DNA from: DUQX01 sp050948825
Lineage (GTDB): Bacteria > Bacillota > Dethiobacteria > DTU022 > UBA8154
Length of the DNA: 64,000 nucleotides
Direction: 5' to 3'
Assembly: GCA_050948825.1 (NCBI GenBank)
Contig: JBMNEO010000003.1
Coordinates: forward strand, 434,001 to 498,000
Shown: in pieces, positions 51,766 to 61,068 of the stretch
Numbering within the stretch: the first letter of the stretch is position 1
Layout: every line of letters starts with the position of its first letter
The notes under the pieces: model-generated
What the model was told of the DNA's origin: nothing
Databases searched by the model: none
What the model saw: the letters and a program-made list of their open reading frames with translations, nothing else
Translations under genes and position numbers: made by a program

Positions 51766-51781
51766 AACAGTACTCCCTTCA

Positions 51782-52516
51782 TTACAATTTAAAACGTCTT
51801 TTTCCTCTTTTTTTCAGGAATCCCTTCAGCCGCTGCAAATCGGCGTTAATAACCTGCTCCGATTTTATCCCCGCACGGATGACTATCTCCAAAGCCCTTT
51901 CACTCTTTCCGATTTCCCCTGTTATATGCGCATCACTGTTTACAGCTATTAGAGAACTGTAAACACTAATCAGTTTTGCTATTTCATAACACCTGGTTTT
52001 ACTGCCCCGGCGGGAAACGAATGAGCTGTTATTAATCTCCAGAAGCTTACCCTTTTCATGCGCTGCCTTTACAACGGCTTCCTCATCAATGGGGAAATCA
52101 GGATTTCCTGGATGCACTATACCGTCAACGTAGGGGTTCTCCAGGGCATTAAGCAGCGCCTCGGTATTTTTGCTTCTGGTACCAGGTGTCAGACAAGGGT
52201 AATGCAGCCCTGCCCAGACGATATCAAGCGACCTCAGATAATTATCCGGCAGATCGACAGTTCCGTCCCTGTCTATAATATTTGCCTCTACTCCGCGCAG
52301 CACTTCTACATTCTGCTCTTTTTCAGGGAGAACGTAAAGGTTGCCGAAATGATAACGGTGGGGGCCTCCCGGCATAGCAGGCCCGTGATCTGTAATGGCA
52401 ACGGCTTCCAAACCTTTTTGTGCTGCAGCCTGGATGATCTCTGCAACTGTACTGAATGCATGTCCGCTGGAAATAGTATGTACATGCAGGTCGGCTACAA
52501 GCTTTATTTCATACAC
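51782..52516 (-). CDS. PHP-domain metal-dependent phosphoesterase (YcdX-like)
   Basis: The 244-residue protein has all four PHP motifs: DLHVHTISSGHAFSTV, AITDHGPAMPGGPHRYHF, LRGVEANIIDRDGTVDLPD, DGIVHPGNPDFPIDEE, LLEINNSSF and NSDAHITGEIG. His and Asp ligands for a tri-metal site are in place. YcdX-type enzymes hydrolyse phosphate esters; the natural substrate is unknown. It begins two bases before the HAD gene ends... its ATG at 52516 lies just after the HAD stop at 52518, so the two are probably co-expressed. Confidence 0.92.
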   Translation of the reverse strand: MYEIKLVADLHVHTISSGHAFSTVAEIIQAAAQKGLEAVAITDHGPAMPGGPHRYHFGNLYVLPEKEQNVEVLRGVEANIIDRDGTVDLPDNYLRSLDIVWAGLHYPCLTPGTRSKNTEALLNALENPYVDGIVHPGNPDFPIDEEAVVKAAHEKGKLLEINNSSFVSRRGSKTRCYEIAKLISVYSSLIAVNSDAHITGEIGKSERALEIVIRAGIKSEQVINADLQRLKGFLKKRGKRRFKL

Positions 52517-52517
52517 T

Positions 52518-53330
52518 TTATACCCTCCCTAAAATATGTTTCTCTAAAAAAACAGCAACTCCATCCTCAATGTTGGAGAGGGTTGTTATATCAGCAGCGT
52601 TTTGAACCTCAGGCGGGGCGTTGGCCACCGCCACCCCCAGCCCCGCATACTGCAACATATCAATATCATTATAACTGTCACCCATAGCGATAATTTCCTC
52701 AGGCAGTATTCCTTCTTTTTTTGCAAGGAAATCAAGCGCCTGACCTTTGGTTGCATCCCTGTGAGTTATCTCTAAAAAATAAGAGCTGGATTGTACTACA
52801 AAAAGCTGCGGTTTGCATATCTCTTCAAATATCTGCTGGAACTCATCCATGCGGCCATCCATAATTATTATCGTCAGCTTGGTTGGCGCCTCCCCTTTGG
52901 ACAGTAGGAAGCTGGAAAGATCGCCCACTATTTCCAGGGGTATTGCTGCCCTTCGCTGGTAGTAGCGCGTATGATCATTTTCTTCCTTCACAAAAAGCCT
53001 GTCATCGAGATACAGGTTCAAGTGTAAGTTGTATTCTTCTCCCCTGCGCAGGATCTCCAGTGCCTTTTCGAAAGGAACAGGGCTATGCTTCAAGATTTGG
53101 CCACTGCCGGCCTGTTTAATCAGAGCACCATGATACGTAATCAGAGGCAGATCTATCCCCAGTTCCCTGGCATAAGGTAAAGCTGAAAGATACATGCGGC
53201 CGGTGGCTATGGTAACCATTATGCCTTTGTTCACTACCGCGCGGATAGCTTCAATATTCCTGGAAGAGATTCTATGCTCTTGATTTAACAGAGTTTCATC
53301 AAGATCAAGAGCCAGCAATTTATATTTCAT
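52518..53330 (-). CDS. Cof-type HAD-IIB sugar/nucleotide phosphatase
   Basis: A 270-residue haloacid-dehalogenase phosphatase with motif I LLALDLDETLLNQEHRISSR, motif II VTIATGRMYLSA, motif III Lys in APTKLTIII and motif IV IIAMGDSYNDIDMLQYAGLG with VANAPPEVQNAADITT. The C2B cap lies between. Substrate probably a sugar phosphate or similar; not determinable. Starts behind AAAGGTG. Co-directional with PHP and thiL genes. Confidence 0.94.
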   Translation of the reverse strand: MKYKLLALDLDETLLNQEHRISSRNIEAIRAVVNKGIMVTIATGRMYLSALPYARELGIDLPLITYHGALIKQAGSGQILKHSPVPFEKALEILRRGEEYNLHLNLYLDDRLFVKEENDHTRYYQRRAAIPLEIVGDLSSFLLSKGEAPTKLTIIIMDGRMDEFQQIFEEICKPQLFVVQSSSYFLEITHRDATKGQALDFLAKKEGILPEEIIAMGDSYNDIDMLQYAGLGVAVANAPPEVQNAADITTLSNIEDGVAVFLEKHILGRV

Positions 53331-53403
53331 AGTTTTTCACCTTTCCCACTTTAGGAAGGTTAACTTCCTATTAATAATAGCTTACAAGGTATAAAGCCCC
53401 CTG

Positions 53404-54066
53404 TCAACAAATATGCAGCGGGGAGCTAATAATATGAATAACAATATTATAGCGGGGAAGAAGTGCATCTTGAAGTTCTATTTCCCGGAGATGTTTTTCC
53501 TCCCGAAAAAGATTGTTATCAAGCCATTTATCCAGAAAGTCATAGGTGGCCTTGCGCCCTGGATGGGAAATCAGTATTTTACCCCCGGGTTTCAAATTAT
53601 TGGAGAAGATCCTTCCCAGATAGAGGTTGAGTTTGGGATCGTATAAAATATCCGATGCCAGTATACAGTCAAATTTGTCCTTACAGGTGAATTTACGCCA
53701 GTCCTCCTGCAAAAGTTCAGCATCCAGGCCGTTTATCCGGGCATTATCTCCGGCCATCCCCAGCGCTGTAGGGTTAAAATCGGAAAGAGTAAGCTTTGCT
53801 CCTTTGAGGCCGCACACTATCCCCGGAAGGCCCATACCCGCACCAAGCTCCAGGACACTTTCGCCCGGTGAAAAATCAATTGTCTCCCAGATGAAGTAAG
53901 CCAGGCCATAAGAAGCAGGCCAGACATCAGCCCAGCAGGGAACTTTATCCTCATCATTTACATCGGTAATTAAGGCTTCGATATCCGCCGCCACATAGAG
54001 TTTCAACTCCCTGCCAGGCAGGGAGATAATCAGTTCTTTCTTTTCAATATATTCATTTTCTCCCAT
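53404..54066 (-). CDS. SAM-dependent methyltransferase, METTL21/nicotinamide N-methyltransferase-like
   Basis: The 220-residue protein carries PCWADVWPASYGLAYFIWE (the 'D-V-W' entry typical of the family), SAM motif I VLELGAGMGLPGIVCGLKG, motif II LTLSDFNPTALGMAGDNA, and DCILASDILYDPKLN. The family includes protein lysine methyltransferases of the METTL21 type; the bacterial targets are not known. Directly downstream of uvrC (12 bases), likely in the uvr transcription unit. Confidence 0.88.
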   Translation of the reverse strand: MGENEYIEKKELIISLPGRELKLYVAADIEALITDVNDEDKVPCWADVWPASYGLAYFIWETIDFSPGESVLELGAGMGLPGIVCGLKGAKLTLSDFNPTALGMAGDNARINGLDAELLQEDWRKFTCKDKFDCILASDILYDPKLNLYLGRIFSNNLKPGGKILISHPGRKATYDFLDKWLDNNLFREEKHLREIELQDALLPRYNIVIHIISSPLHIC

Positions 54067-54078
54067 AGCGCTGCCTCC

Positions 54079-55902
54079 TTATTGATTTTTCCTCCTCTGA
54101 AGCTCCCTGTACAATCTTTCGGCGCTCGGGCCGTTCATCTTTGGGACTGTTTTAATTTCTTCCAGGGAGGCGCTCATCATAGTTCCCATATCGGAAAAAT
54201 GTTCCAGCAGGGCCTTTCTTCTTACTTTACCGATCCCCGGCACCCCCTGCAGAAATGAAGAAAGGCTCCGCTTAACCGCCAAATTCCTGCTGAAAGTGAT
54301 GGCAAAACGGTGCGCTTCATCGCGCACCCGCTGCAGCAATTTCAGCGCTGGGTTTACGGCGGGCAGGACGAGCGGGGCTTTCTGCCCCGGTAAAAAAATA
54401 TGCTCATGCTCCTCGGCCAGTGCGATAACCGGAAGATCGCCGTAACCGGTCTCCCTCAGGACAGCAAGTCCTGCGGAGAGCTGACCCCGTCCGCCATCGA
54501 GTAAAATTAACGAGGGCAGAGGCAGTATTTCATTTTGTAGTCGGCGGTGCAGCACTTCAGCCAGGGCAGCATAATCGTCAGCCGGGTCAGCGGTACGTAT
54601 CTTAAAACGCCGGTACTCATCTTTCACAGCGCGCCCGTGAAGGAATACAACCATTGAGCCCACCGTATCTTTCCCGGCAAAGTGGGATATATCATAACCT
54701 TCAATTCTGACGGGGGGAGCATCCAGCCCCAGCAATCTTCCCAGCTCTTTTAAGCTTACCTCTGTTTGCTGCAAATCCTCCTGTTTATGCCGGGCATGCA
54801 GGAAAGCATTTTTTTTAACCAGTTCCAGCAGGGCCTTTTTTTCCCCCCTCAAAGGAACCTTCATCTTTATTCCTTTTCCATTTCTTTTCTTTTTCAGCCA
54901 CTGGGTTATTAGCTCCTTATCTGCAGGCATATGGGAAAGAAGCAGCTCTCCGGGAACAGAGGTGGATTTATCATAATAATGGCGTAAAAATTCCTTCATA
55001 ATTTCCTCCGCTTCCTTTTCCTCCGTACCTCTGGGGGTAAAGTTTTCCGCTCCCAGAAGCTTGCCCTCCCTTACCCGGAAAAGGCCCACGGTATATCCCC
55101 CCGGGATTTCAACCAGGGCGATTACATCCCTGTCTTTTAAATCGGTTGTTACCGCTTTCTGACGCTCCATGATCCGCTGCAGCGAAAAATGCTGATCCCT
55201 CAGCCTGGCGGCCTTTTCAAACTGCAGGGCATTTGCCGCCGCAGCCATCTCCCGCTCAATTTTTTTCAAAAGATAAAGCTGCCGCCCTTCCAGGAAAAGC
55301 GTTACCTGCTCCACAACGCGATTATATTCCCGGGAGGTTATATTCCCCCGGCAGGGAGCCAGGCAGCGTTTTATCTGGTAATTCAAGCAGGGGCGGCCTT
55401 TCGCCTCCGCCTCCCTCAGCTCCTGTCGGCAGCTGCGCAGGGGAAAAAGCTTTTTGATTAACCTCATCGTATCGCGCATCGACCCCGCATTGCTGTAAGG
55501 GCCAAAATAGCGCGATTCCCCCGCATCAACCCTGCGGGCTACCTCCAGCCTGGGGAATGTTTCCTCGGTGGTCAGGCGCAGGTAAGGGTAGTGCTTGTCA
55601 TCCTTAAACTGGATGTTGTAGCGGGGCGAATATTCTTTTATCAGGTTGGACTCCAGCATAAATGCTTCTTCTTCCGAATCCGTTACAATATAAGAAATTG
55701 ATGCGATATTGCCGACCAGAGCCTTGAGCCGGTATGAAGAATTGGAAGGGGAATTTTGAAAATAAGAGCGAACACGCTGCCTGAGGTCCAGCGCTTTGCC
55801 CACATAGATTACCCTGCCCCGCTCGTCTTTATAAAGGTAAACCCCGGGACTGCGCGGAAGCTGCTGAACTTGTTCAAGCAAAAATTCTCTTTTGTCTTCC
55901 AC
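54079..55902 (-). CDS. uvrC: Excinuclease ABC subunit C
   Basis: UvrC makes the two incisions of nucleotide excision repair. N-terminal GIY-YIG nuclease (SPGVYLYKDERGRVIYVGKA, LDLRQRVRSYF), a Cys cluster (CRQE...CLNYQIKRCLAPC), the UVR UvrB-binding motif (AAANALQFEKAARLRDQHFS), the RNase-H-like C-terminal nuclease (IEGYDISHFAGKDTVGSMVV, LILLDGGRGQLSAGLA) and a helix-hairpin-helix pair (GVPGIGKVRRKALLEHF). 607 residues. GTG start. Order uvrB-uvrA-uvrC on the minus strand. Confidence 0.98.
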   Translation of the reverse strand: MEDKREFLLEQVQQLPRSPGVYLYKDERGRVIYVGKALDLRQRVRSYFQNSPSNSSYRLKALVGNIASISYIVTDSEEEAFMLESNLIKEYSPRYNIQFKDDKHYPYLRLTTEETFPRLEVARRVDAGESRYFGPYSNAGSMRDTMRLIKKLFPLRSCRQELREAEAKGRPCLNYQIKRCLAPCRGNITSREYNRVVEQVTLFLEGRQLYLLKKIEREMAAAANALQFEKAARLRDQHFSLQRIMERQKAVTTDLKDRDVIALVEIPGGYTVGLFRVREGKLLGAENFTPRGTEEKEAEEIMKEFLRHYYDKSTSVPGELLLSHMPADKELITQWLKKKRNGKGIKMKVPLRGEKKALLELVKKNAFLHARHKQEDLQQTEVSLKELGRLLGLDAPPVRIEGYDISHFAGKDTVGSMVVFLHGRAVKDEYRRFKIRTADPADDYAALAEVLHRRLQNEILPLPSLILLDGGRGQLSAGLAVLRETGYGDLPVIALAEEHEHIFLPGQKAPLVLPAVNPALKLLQRVRDEAHRFAITFSRNLAVKRSLSSFLQGVPGIGKVRRKALLEHFSDMGTMMSASLEEIKTVPKMNGPSAERLYRELQRRKNQ

Positions 55903-55919
55903 AAAAAGTAACCCCCCTC

Positions 55920-58742
55920 TTAAACCGGCAGTTTAAGATAGCGCTTCAGGTACTCGGCCGTATAGGAATTTTCAACCAGAGCAACCTCTTCAGGAGCTCC
56001 CGCGGCTACGATGGTCCCGCCCCGGTCTCCGCCCTCCGGCCCCAGGTCGATAATATAGTCTGCCCTTTTGATTACTTCCATATTGTGTTCAATCACAACA
56101 ACCGTATCCCCGTTTTCCGTCAGGCGCTCCAGGATAGTGAGCAGTTTTTTAATATCGTGGATATGCAAGCCCGTTGTCGGTTCATCCAGGATATAAAAAG
56201 TTCTTCCGTTGCTTCTCCGGGAAAGCTCGGTAGCCAGCTTAACCCGCTGCGCTTCACCCCCCGAAAGGGTGGTTGCAGGTTGTCCAAGGCGGATATAACC
56301 CAGCCCGACATCCGCCAGGGTCTGCAGGCGTCTTTGAATACGCGGCAAATACTGAAAAAATTCAAGTGCCTCCTGTACGCTCATCTCCAGCACCTGGCTG
56401 ATGTTTTTACCTTTATAGGTTACCTCCAGAGTTTCCCTGTTGTAGCGTTTCCCCTTACAAACCTCGCAGGGGACATAGACATCGGGCAAAAAATGCATCT
56501 CAATGCGCAAAATGCCGTCCCCGCGGCAGGCTTCACAGCGGCCTCCCTTAACGTTAAAGCTGAAGCGGCCGGGCTTATAGCCGCGCATTTTTGCTTCCGG
56601 AGTCTGCGAAAAAAGTTCCCTGATCACGTCAAACACGCCGGTATACGTAGCGGGGTTGGAACGCGGCGTTCTGCCGATAGGAGACTGGTCAATATTTACA
56701 ACCTTATCCAGAAATTCCAGCCCTTTAATCTCCCGGTACTCACCCGGCCTCTGCCGTGCGCGGTGCAGCTTTACAGAAAGAGCTTTGGCCAGTATCTCGT
56801 TAACCAGAGTGCTCTTACCGGAGCCGGAAACGCCGGTCACACAGGTAAAAAGTCCCAGCGGGAATTTAACGTCAATATTTTTCAGGTTATTAGCCTGAGC
56901 TCCTCCTACTTCCAGCCAGCGCCCATCGGGTACTTTCCTGACAGGGGGAAGGGGTATAATACGCCTTCCGGCCAGATAATCCCCTGTAAACGAGGAGGTC
57001 TCAGCCATTATTTCTTCCAGGGTACCGGCAGCCACGACATTTCCGCCCTCTTCTCCCGCCCCCGGCCCCATGTCGATAATATAATCCGCACTGCGCATCG
57101 TATCCTCGTCATGCTCCACCACGATCACCGTATTTCCAAGATCGCGCAGCCTCATCAGGGTCTGCAGCAGACGGTTATTATCCCTTTGATGCAGACCGAT
57201 GCTGGGTTCGTCCAGGATATAAATAACCCCGGTCAGCCCTGAACCGATCTGAGTAGCCAGGCGGATGCGCTGGGCTTCCCCTCCTGACAGTGTTGCAGAA
57301 CCGCGATCCAGGGTAAGATAGCCCAGCCCCACATCAAGCAGAAAAACAAGCCGGGCGGAGATCTCCTTGAGCACCTGGCGGGCGATATGTTTTTCTTTTT
57401 CCGTCAGGGTAAGAGAGGAAAAGAAACTCAGGGCATCCTCAACGGTAAGCCCCGTTACTTCGGCAATATTTTTCCCGCCCACGGTTACGGCCAGGCTTGC
57501 TTCATGCAGCCGGGCGCCTCCACAGGCCGGACATGGTTTGCTGCTCATATAGCGGGCAAGCTCTGCCCTGCTTTCGTCGCTATCCGATTCCCGGTAGCGC
57601 TTTTCCAGGAGGTTGAAAACACCGGGGAAAGGCCTCTTGTAATGCCTTACCCTGCCGCGGAAGTGACTCACATAGCGAAAGGGTATTGCTTCCGGGGAAC
57701 CGTAAAAGATGAGCTCTTTTTCTTCTTCGCTAAATGACGCAAAAGGCCGGTTTAAATCCAGGTTAAAATGGCAGGCAAAGGCCTCCAGAAATTGTTTGTA
57801 ATAGCCCTGGTTGCCGCCCCAGGGATGAATTGCCCCTTCGGCAATGGAGAGCTGCGGATTGGGAACTACATACTCCGGATCAAATTCCATGGTTATACCC
57901 AGCCCGCCGCACTGCTTACAGGCTCCGTAAGGGCTGTTAAAAGAAAACATCCGGGGAGATAGCTCTTCAAAGCTAAATCCGCATTCTATACAGGCAAAGC
58001 TGGTGCTGAATATTTTTTCCTCTCCCGATACTGTCTCCTGAATAATTACCAGCCCATCCCCCAAATCCAGGGCCGTCTCCAGCGAGTCTGCCAGGCGGGA
58101 TTCGATACCTTCACGCAAAATTATGCGGTCGATGATTACTTCGATATTGTGTTTTTTATTTTTATCAATGGAGATCTCCCCGTCCAGCTCCCGAATTTCT
58201 CCGTCTACGCGGATCCGCGCATATCCTTTTTTGCACAGCTCATCAAAAAGGGCGCTGTACTCTCCCTTTCGGCCGCGTATTAATGGAGAGATAACCTGCA
58301 GGCGGGCTCCTTCCGGCAAGAGCAAGAGCTGATCAACAATCTGCTGGATCGTCTGTCCGGCAATCGGCCTTTTGCAGTTAGGGCAGTGCGGGTGGCCGAT
58401 GCGTGCATATAAAAGGCGCAGGTAATCGTAGATCTCCGTTACCGTCCCTACCGTAGAACGGGGGTTTTTAGAAGCACTTTTCTGATCGATCGATACCGCC
58501 GGTGAAAGACCTTCGATAAAATCGACATCGGGTTTTTCCATCTGGCCCAGAAACTGGCGGGCATAAGCGGAGAGGGATTCAACATAGCGGCGCTGCCCCT
58601 CAGCATAAATGGTATCAAATGCCAGGGAGGATTTTCCCGAGCCGCTCAATCCGGTAACAATCACCAGCTTATCGCGCGGAATCTCCAGATCAACGTCTTT
58701 CAGGTTATGCTCCCTTGCCCCTTTAATCACAATTTTATCCAT
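55920..58742 (-). CDS. uvrA: Excinuclease ABC subunit A
   Basis: Damage-sensing ATPase, 940 residues. Two ABC modules: Walker A GLSGSGKSSLAFDT near the start and TGVSGSGKSTLVNEI at ~640, signatures LSGGEAQRIRLATQIGSGLT and LSGGEAQRVKLATELSRRSN, Walker B ILDEPSIGLHQRD and ILDEPTTGLHIHD. Zinc motifs CPNC, CIECGF...CKQCGG, CPACGG, CEACRGDG...CEVCKGKR. I use the ATG at 58742 (MDKIVIKGAREHNLKD), the family start; a TTG at 58760 touches the ribosome site. 21 bases after uvrB. Confidence 0.98.
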   Translation of the reverse strand: MDKIVIKGAREHNLKDVDLEIPRDKLVIVTGLSGSGKSSLAFDTIYAEGQRRYVESLSAYARQFLGQMEKPDVDFIEGLSPAVSIDQKSASKNPRSTVGTVTEIYDYLRLLYARIGHPHCPNCKRPIAGQTIQQIVDQLLLLPEGARLQVISPLIRGRKGEYSALFDELCKKGYARIRVDGEIRELDGEISIDKNKKHNIEVIIDRIILREGIESRLADSLETALDLGDGLVIIQETVSGEEKIFSTSFACIECGFSFEELSPRMFSFNSPYGACKQCGGLGITMEFDPEYVVPNPQLSIAEGAIHPWGGNQGYYKQFLEAFACHFNLDLNRPFASFSEEEKELIFYGSPEAIPFRYVSHFRGRVRHYKRPFPGVFNLLEKRYRESDSDESRAELARYMSSKPCPACGGARLHEASLAVTVGGKNIAEVTGLTVEDALSFFSSLTLTEKEKHIARQVLKEISARLVFLLDVGLGYLTLDRGSATLSGGEAQRIRLATQIGSGLTGVIYILDEPSIGLHQRDNNRLLQTLMRLRDLGNTVIVVEHDEDTMRSADYIIDMGPGAGEEGGNVVAAGTLEEIMAETSSFTGDYLAGRRIIPLPPVRKVPDGRWLEVGGAQANNLKNIDVKFPLGLFTCVTGVSGSGKSTLVNEILAKALSVKLHRARQRPGEYREIKGLEFLDKVVNIDQSPIGRTPRSNPATYTGVFDVIRELFSQTPEAKMRGYKPGRFSFNVKGGRCEACRGDGILRIEMHFLPDVYVPCEVCKGKRYNRETLEVTYKGKNISQVLEMSVQEALEFFQYLPRIQRRLQTLADVGLGYIRLGQPATTLSGGEAQRVKLATELSRRSNGRTFYILDEPTTGLHIHDIKKLLTILERLTENGDTVVVIEHNMEVIKRADYIIDLGPEGGDRGGTIVAAGAPEEVALVENSYTAEYLKRYLKLPV

Positions 58743-58763
58743 TTTTAGTTTCAACTCCACCCA

Positions 58764-60734
58764 TTATTTTTGGAGTTCGAAGATGATGTCCCTTAATTCT
58801 GCCGCTCTTTCAAATTCCAGATCGCGGGAAGCCCGCTTCATCTCCTTTTCGAGCTCACGCCGCAGCTTGTCGCGTTCTTTTTTCCCCAGGGCCTTAACCC
58901 TTTCGGATGATAAATACTGTGCAGAATCTTCCTTAACTTTAGTGGCCTCAAGCGGGGCCCGGATGCTCTTCACGATAGTTCTGGGGATAATATGGTGCTC
59001 CCGGTTAAAGGAGAGCTGCATCTCCCTGCGCCTCTCCGTTTCACTGATGGCCTGCTGCATAGAGGGCGTAATTTCCCTGGCATACATGATAACCTGGCCG
59101 TTGACATTGCGCGCGGCTCTCCCCGTAGTTTGGATCAGCGATCGCTCGGAACGCAGGAAGCCTTCCTTATCCGCATCGAGAATCGCTACCAGGGATACTT
59201 CCGGGAGATCCAGCCCTTCTCTTAAAAGGTTGATACCTATTAAAACGTCAAATTCACCGCTTCTTAGGCCCCTGATAATCTCCATCCGCTCCAGGGCATC
59301 GATATCCGAATGCATATAGTTGACCTTCAACCCCATCTCCTGGTAATAATCGGTGAGGTCCTCGGCCATGCGCTTGGTCAGCGTCGTAACGAGAACGCGC
59401 TCATTCCTGGAGACGCGTTTTTTGATTTCCCCGTAGAGGTCTTCCACCTGGCCTTCCACCGGGCGGACAAGAATTTGCGGGTCAACCAGCCCCGTAGGTC
59501 TGATAATCTGTTCCACCACCTGGGAGCTCACCTCGAGCTCATAAGGACCGGGAGTAGCGGAAACATAGACCGCCTGCTCAACCAGCGCGCTGAATTCGTC
59601 AAACTTCAAGGGCCTGTTATCCAGGGCAGACGGCAGGCGAAACCCGTGCTCAACCAGGGTTTTTTTGCGAGAATAATCCCCGCCGTACATACCGTGTATT
59701 TGCGGAACGGCCACATGGGATTCGTCCACAAAGAAGAGGAAATCCTCCGGAAAATAATCGAGCAGCGTATATGGCCTGCTCCCGGGGGGACGCCTGTCCA
59801 GGTGGCGGGAATAGTTTTCTATCCCCGAACAAAAACCCATCTCCTGCATCATCTCCAGATCATATACAGTTCGCTGTTCCAGCCGCTGCGCTTCCAGCAA
59901 TTTCCCTTCTGCCTTTAGCTTTTGCAGTTGTTCGGAGAGCTCCTCTTCAATATCTTTAATCGCCTCCTGCAGCCGTTCGTTCCCCGTTACGTAATGGGAA
60001 GCCGGAAAGATAGCCACGTGCTGGCGCTCTCCGCGAACCGCTCCCGTTAACACATCGATCTCGCGCAACCGCTCGATTTCATCGCCAAAAAGCTCTACGC
60101 GGATCGCGGCATCGGTAAAAGAGGCCGGAAAAATCTCCAGGGTATCCCCGCGAACGCGAAAGGTTCCCCTGTGAAAATCATAATCATTGCGCTCATATTG
60201 AATGGCAACCAGTTTGCGCAGGATCTCCTCCCTCGACTTTTGCATCCCCGTTCTCAGGGAGAGGACCTGTTCTCCGTATTCCAACGGCGAACCCAGTCCG
60301 TAAATGCAGGAAACGCTGGCAACGATGATCACATCCCGACGCTCAAAAAGGGCGCTGGTAGCGGAGTGGCGCAGCTTATCGATCTCCTCGTTAATAGAGG
60401 AATCCTTTTCTATATAGGTATCAGATTGAGGTATATAGGCCTCCGGCTGATAATAGTCGTAATAGCTGATGAAGTACTCCACAGCATTGTGTGGAAAGAA
60501 TTCTTTAAATTCGCTGCAGAGCTGAGCCGCCAGGGTTTTATTTGGAGCCATGACCAGCGTCGGTTTCTGGATCTGTTCTATAATGTTGGCCATCGTAAAA
60601 GTCTTGCCCGAGCCGGTTACGCCCTTTAAAACCTGATGTTTAAAACCTTTTCTTAACCCGGCAACTATTTTTTTGATCGCCTGCGGCTGGTCGCCCTGCG
60701 GAGAAAACTCGGAAACAAGCATAAAATCAGGCAT
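58764..60734 (-). CDS. uvrB: Excinuclease ABC subunit B
   Basis: UvrB (656 residues) verifies damage after UvrA loading. Walker A LKGVTGSGKTFTMANI, TLVMAPNKTLAAQLCSEFKE, the beta-hairpin region YFISYYDYYQPEAYIPQSDT, DEAD-like FVDESHVAVPQIHGMYGGD, SATPGPYELE, helicase motif VI TTGRAARNVNGQVIMYA, and the C-terminal UVR motif KRASRDLEFERAAELRDIIF. The ATG at 60734 gives the normal N-terminus MPDFMLVSEFSPQGDQPQAI; a TTG at 60743 is only three bases from GGAGG. Confidence 0.98.
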   Translation of the reverse strand: MPDFMLVSEFSPQGDQPQAIKKIVAGLRKGFKHQVLKGVTGSGKTFTMANIIEQIQKPTLVMAPNKTLAAQLCSEFKEFFPHNAVEYFISYYDYYQPEAYIPQSDTYIEKDSSINEEIDKLRHSATSALFERRDVIIVASVSCIYGLGSPLEYGEQVLSLRTGMQKSREEILRKLVAIQYERNDYDFHRGTFRVRGDTLEIFPASFTDAAIRVELFGDEIERLREIDVLTGAVRGERQHVAIFPASHYVTGNERLQEAIKDIEEELSEQLQKLKAEGKLLEAQRLEQRTVYDLEMMQEMGFCSGIENYSRHLDRRPPGSRPYTLLDYFPEDFLFFVDESHVAVPQIHGMYGGDYSRKKTLVEHGFRLPSALDNRPLKFDEFSALVEQAVYVSATPGPYELEVSSQVVEQIIRPTGLVDPQILVRPVEGQVEDLYGEIKKRVSRNERVLVTTLTKRMAEDLTDYYQEMGLKVNYMHSDIDALERMEIIRGLRSGEFDVLIGINLLREGLDLPEVSLVAILDADKEGFLRSERSLIQTTGRAARNVNGQVIMYAREITPSMQQAISETERRREMQLSFNREHHIIPRTIVKSIRAPLEATKVKEDSAQYLSSERVKALGKKERDKLRRELEKEMKRASRDLEFERAAELRDIIFELQK

Positions 60735-60781
60735 AAACTGCAAAATCCTCCCTCATAATCTAACAGACTGGCTAACTAAAT

Positions 60782-60811
60782 ATTATAGCATAAAAATACC
60801 CCGGGGAACAA
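60782..60811 (-). promoter_or_regulatory. Probable promoter of the uvrBAC operon
   Basis: TATAAT on the minus strand (60787-60782) with TTGTTC (60811-60806) 18 bases upstream. I looked for a Firmicute LexA box (GAAC-N4-GTTC) around it and found none, so SOS control is not supported by sight. Confidence 0.55.
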
Positions 60812-60967
60812 ACCCGGAAACCGCAGTTTCTAAAAAGTAGCGCATGCTAATATGTAACAGAAAAGGAAATTGCAAGCATCGCTAATGTCAAGGATAATCA
60901 GCTAAACTGCCGGGCAAAGCGGCGACATCAAGCATTCAATATTGGAAATAGCAGTTAAAAATGTCGC

Positions 60968-60996
60968 AAAAAAACAGGAACAATTATGATTGTTCC
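60968..60996 (-). terminator. Terminator after the SLH surface-protein gene
   Basis: GGAACAAT (60996-60989 on the minus strand) pairs with ATTGTTCC (60984-60977) around CATA, followed by TG and seven T (60974-60968). It lies 73 bases beyond the stop at 61069. The rest of 60744-61068 holds only the uvrB promoter. Confidence 0.85.
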
Positions 60997-61068
60997 CCAA
61001 AAAAAGCTCATTTTCCTAGAATGCTGTTTTTAAAAACTTATAATCCATATATCCGGTATCTCTGGCCG

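Noticed and set aside
56085..57242. 385-codon plus-strand frame opposite uvrA, and similar frames opposite uvrB, hppA and others
   Set aside because: Antisense to highly conserved genes, with no own ribosome sites or family features.
60782..60996. LexA (SOS) box upstream of uvrB
   Set aside because: The only GAAC...GTTC palindrome (60977-60996) has a ten-base centre, not four, and behaves as the terminator of the SLH gene.
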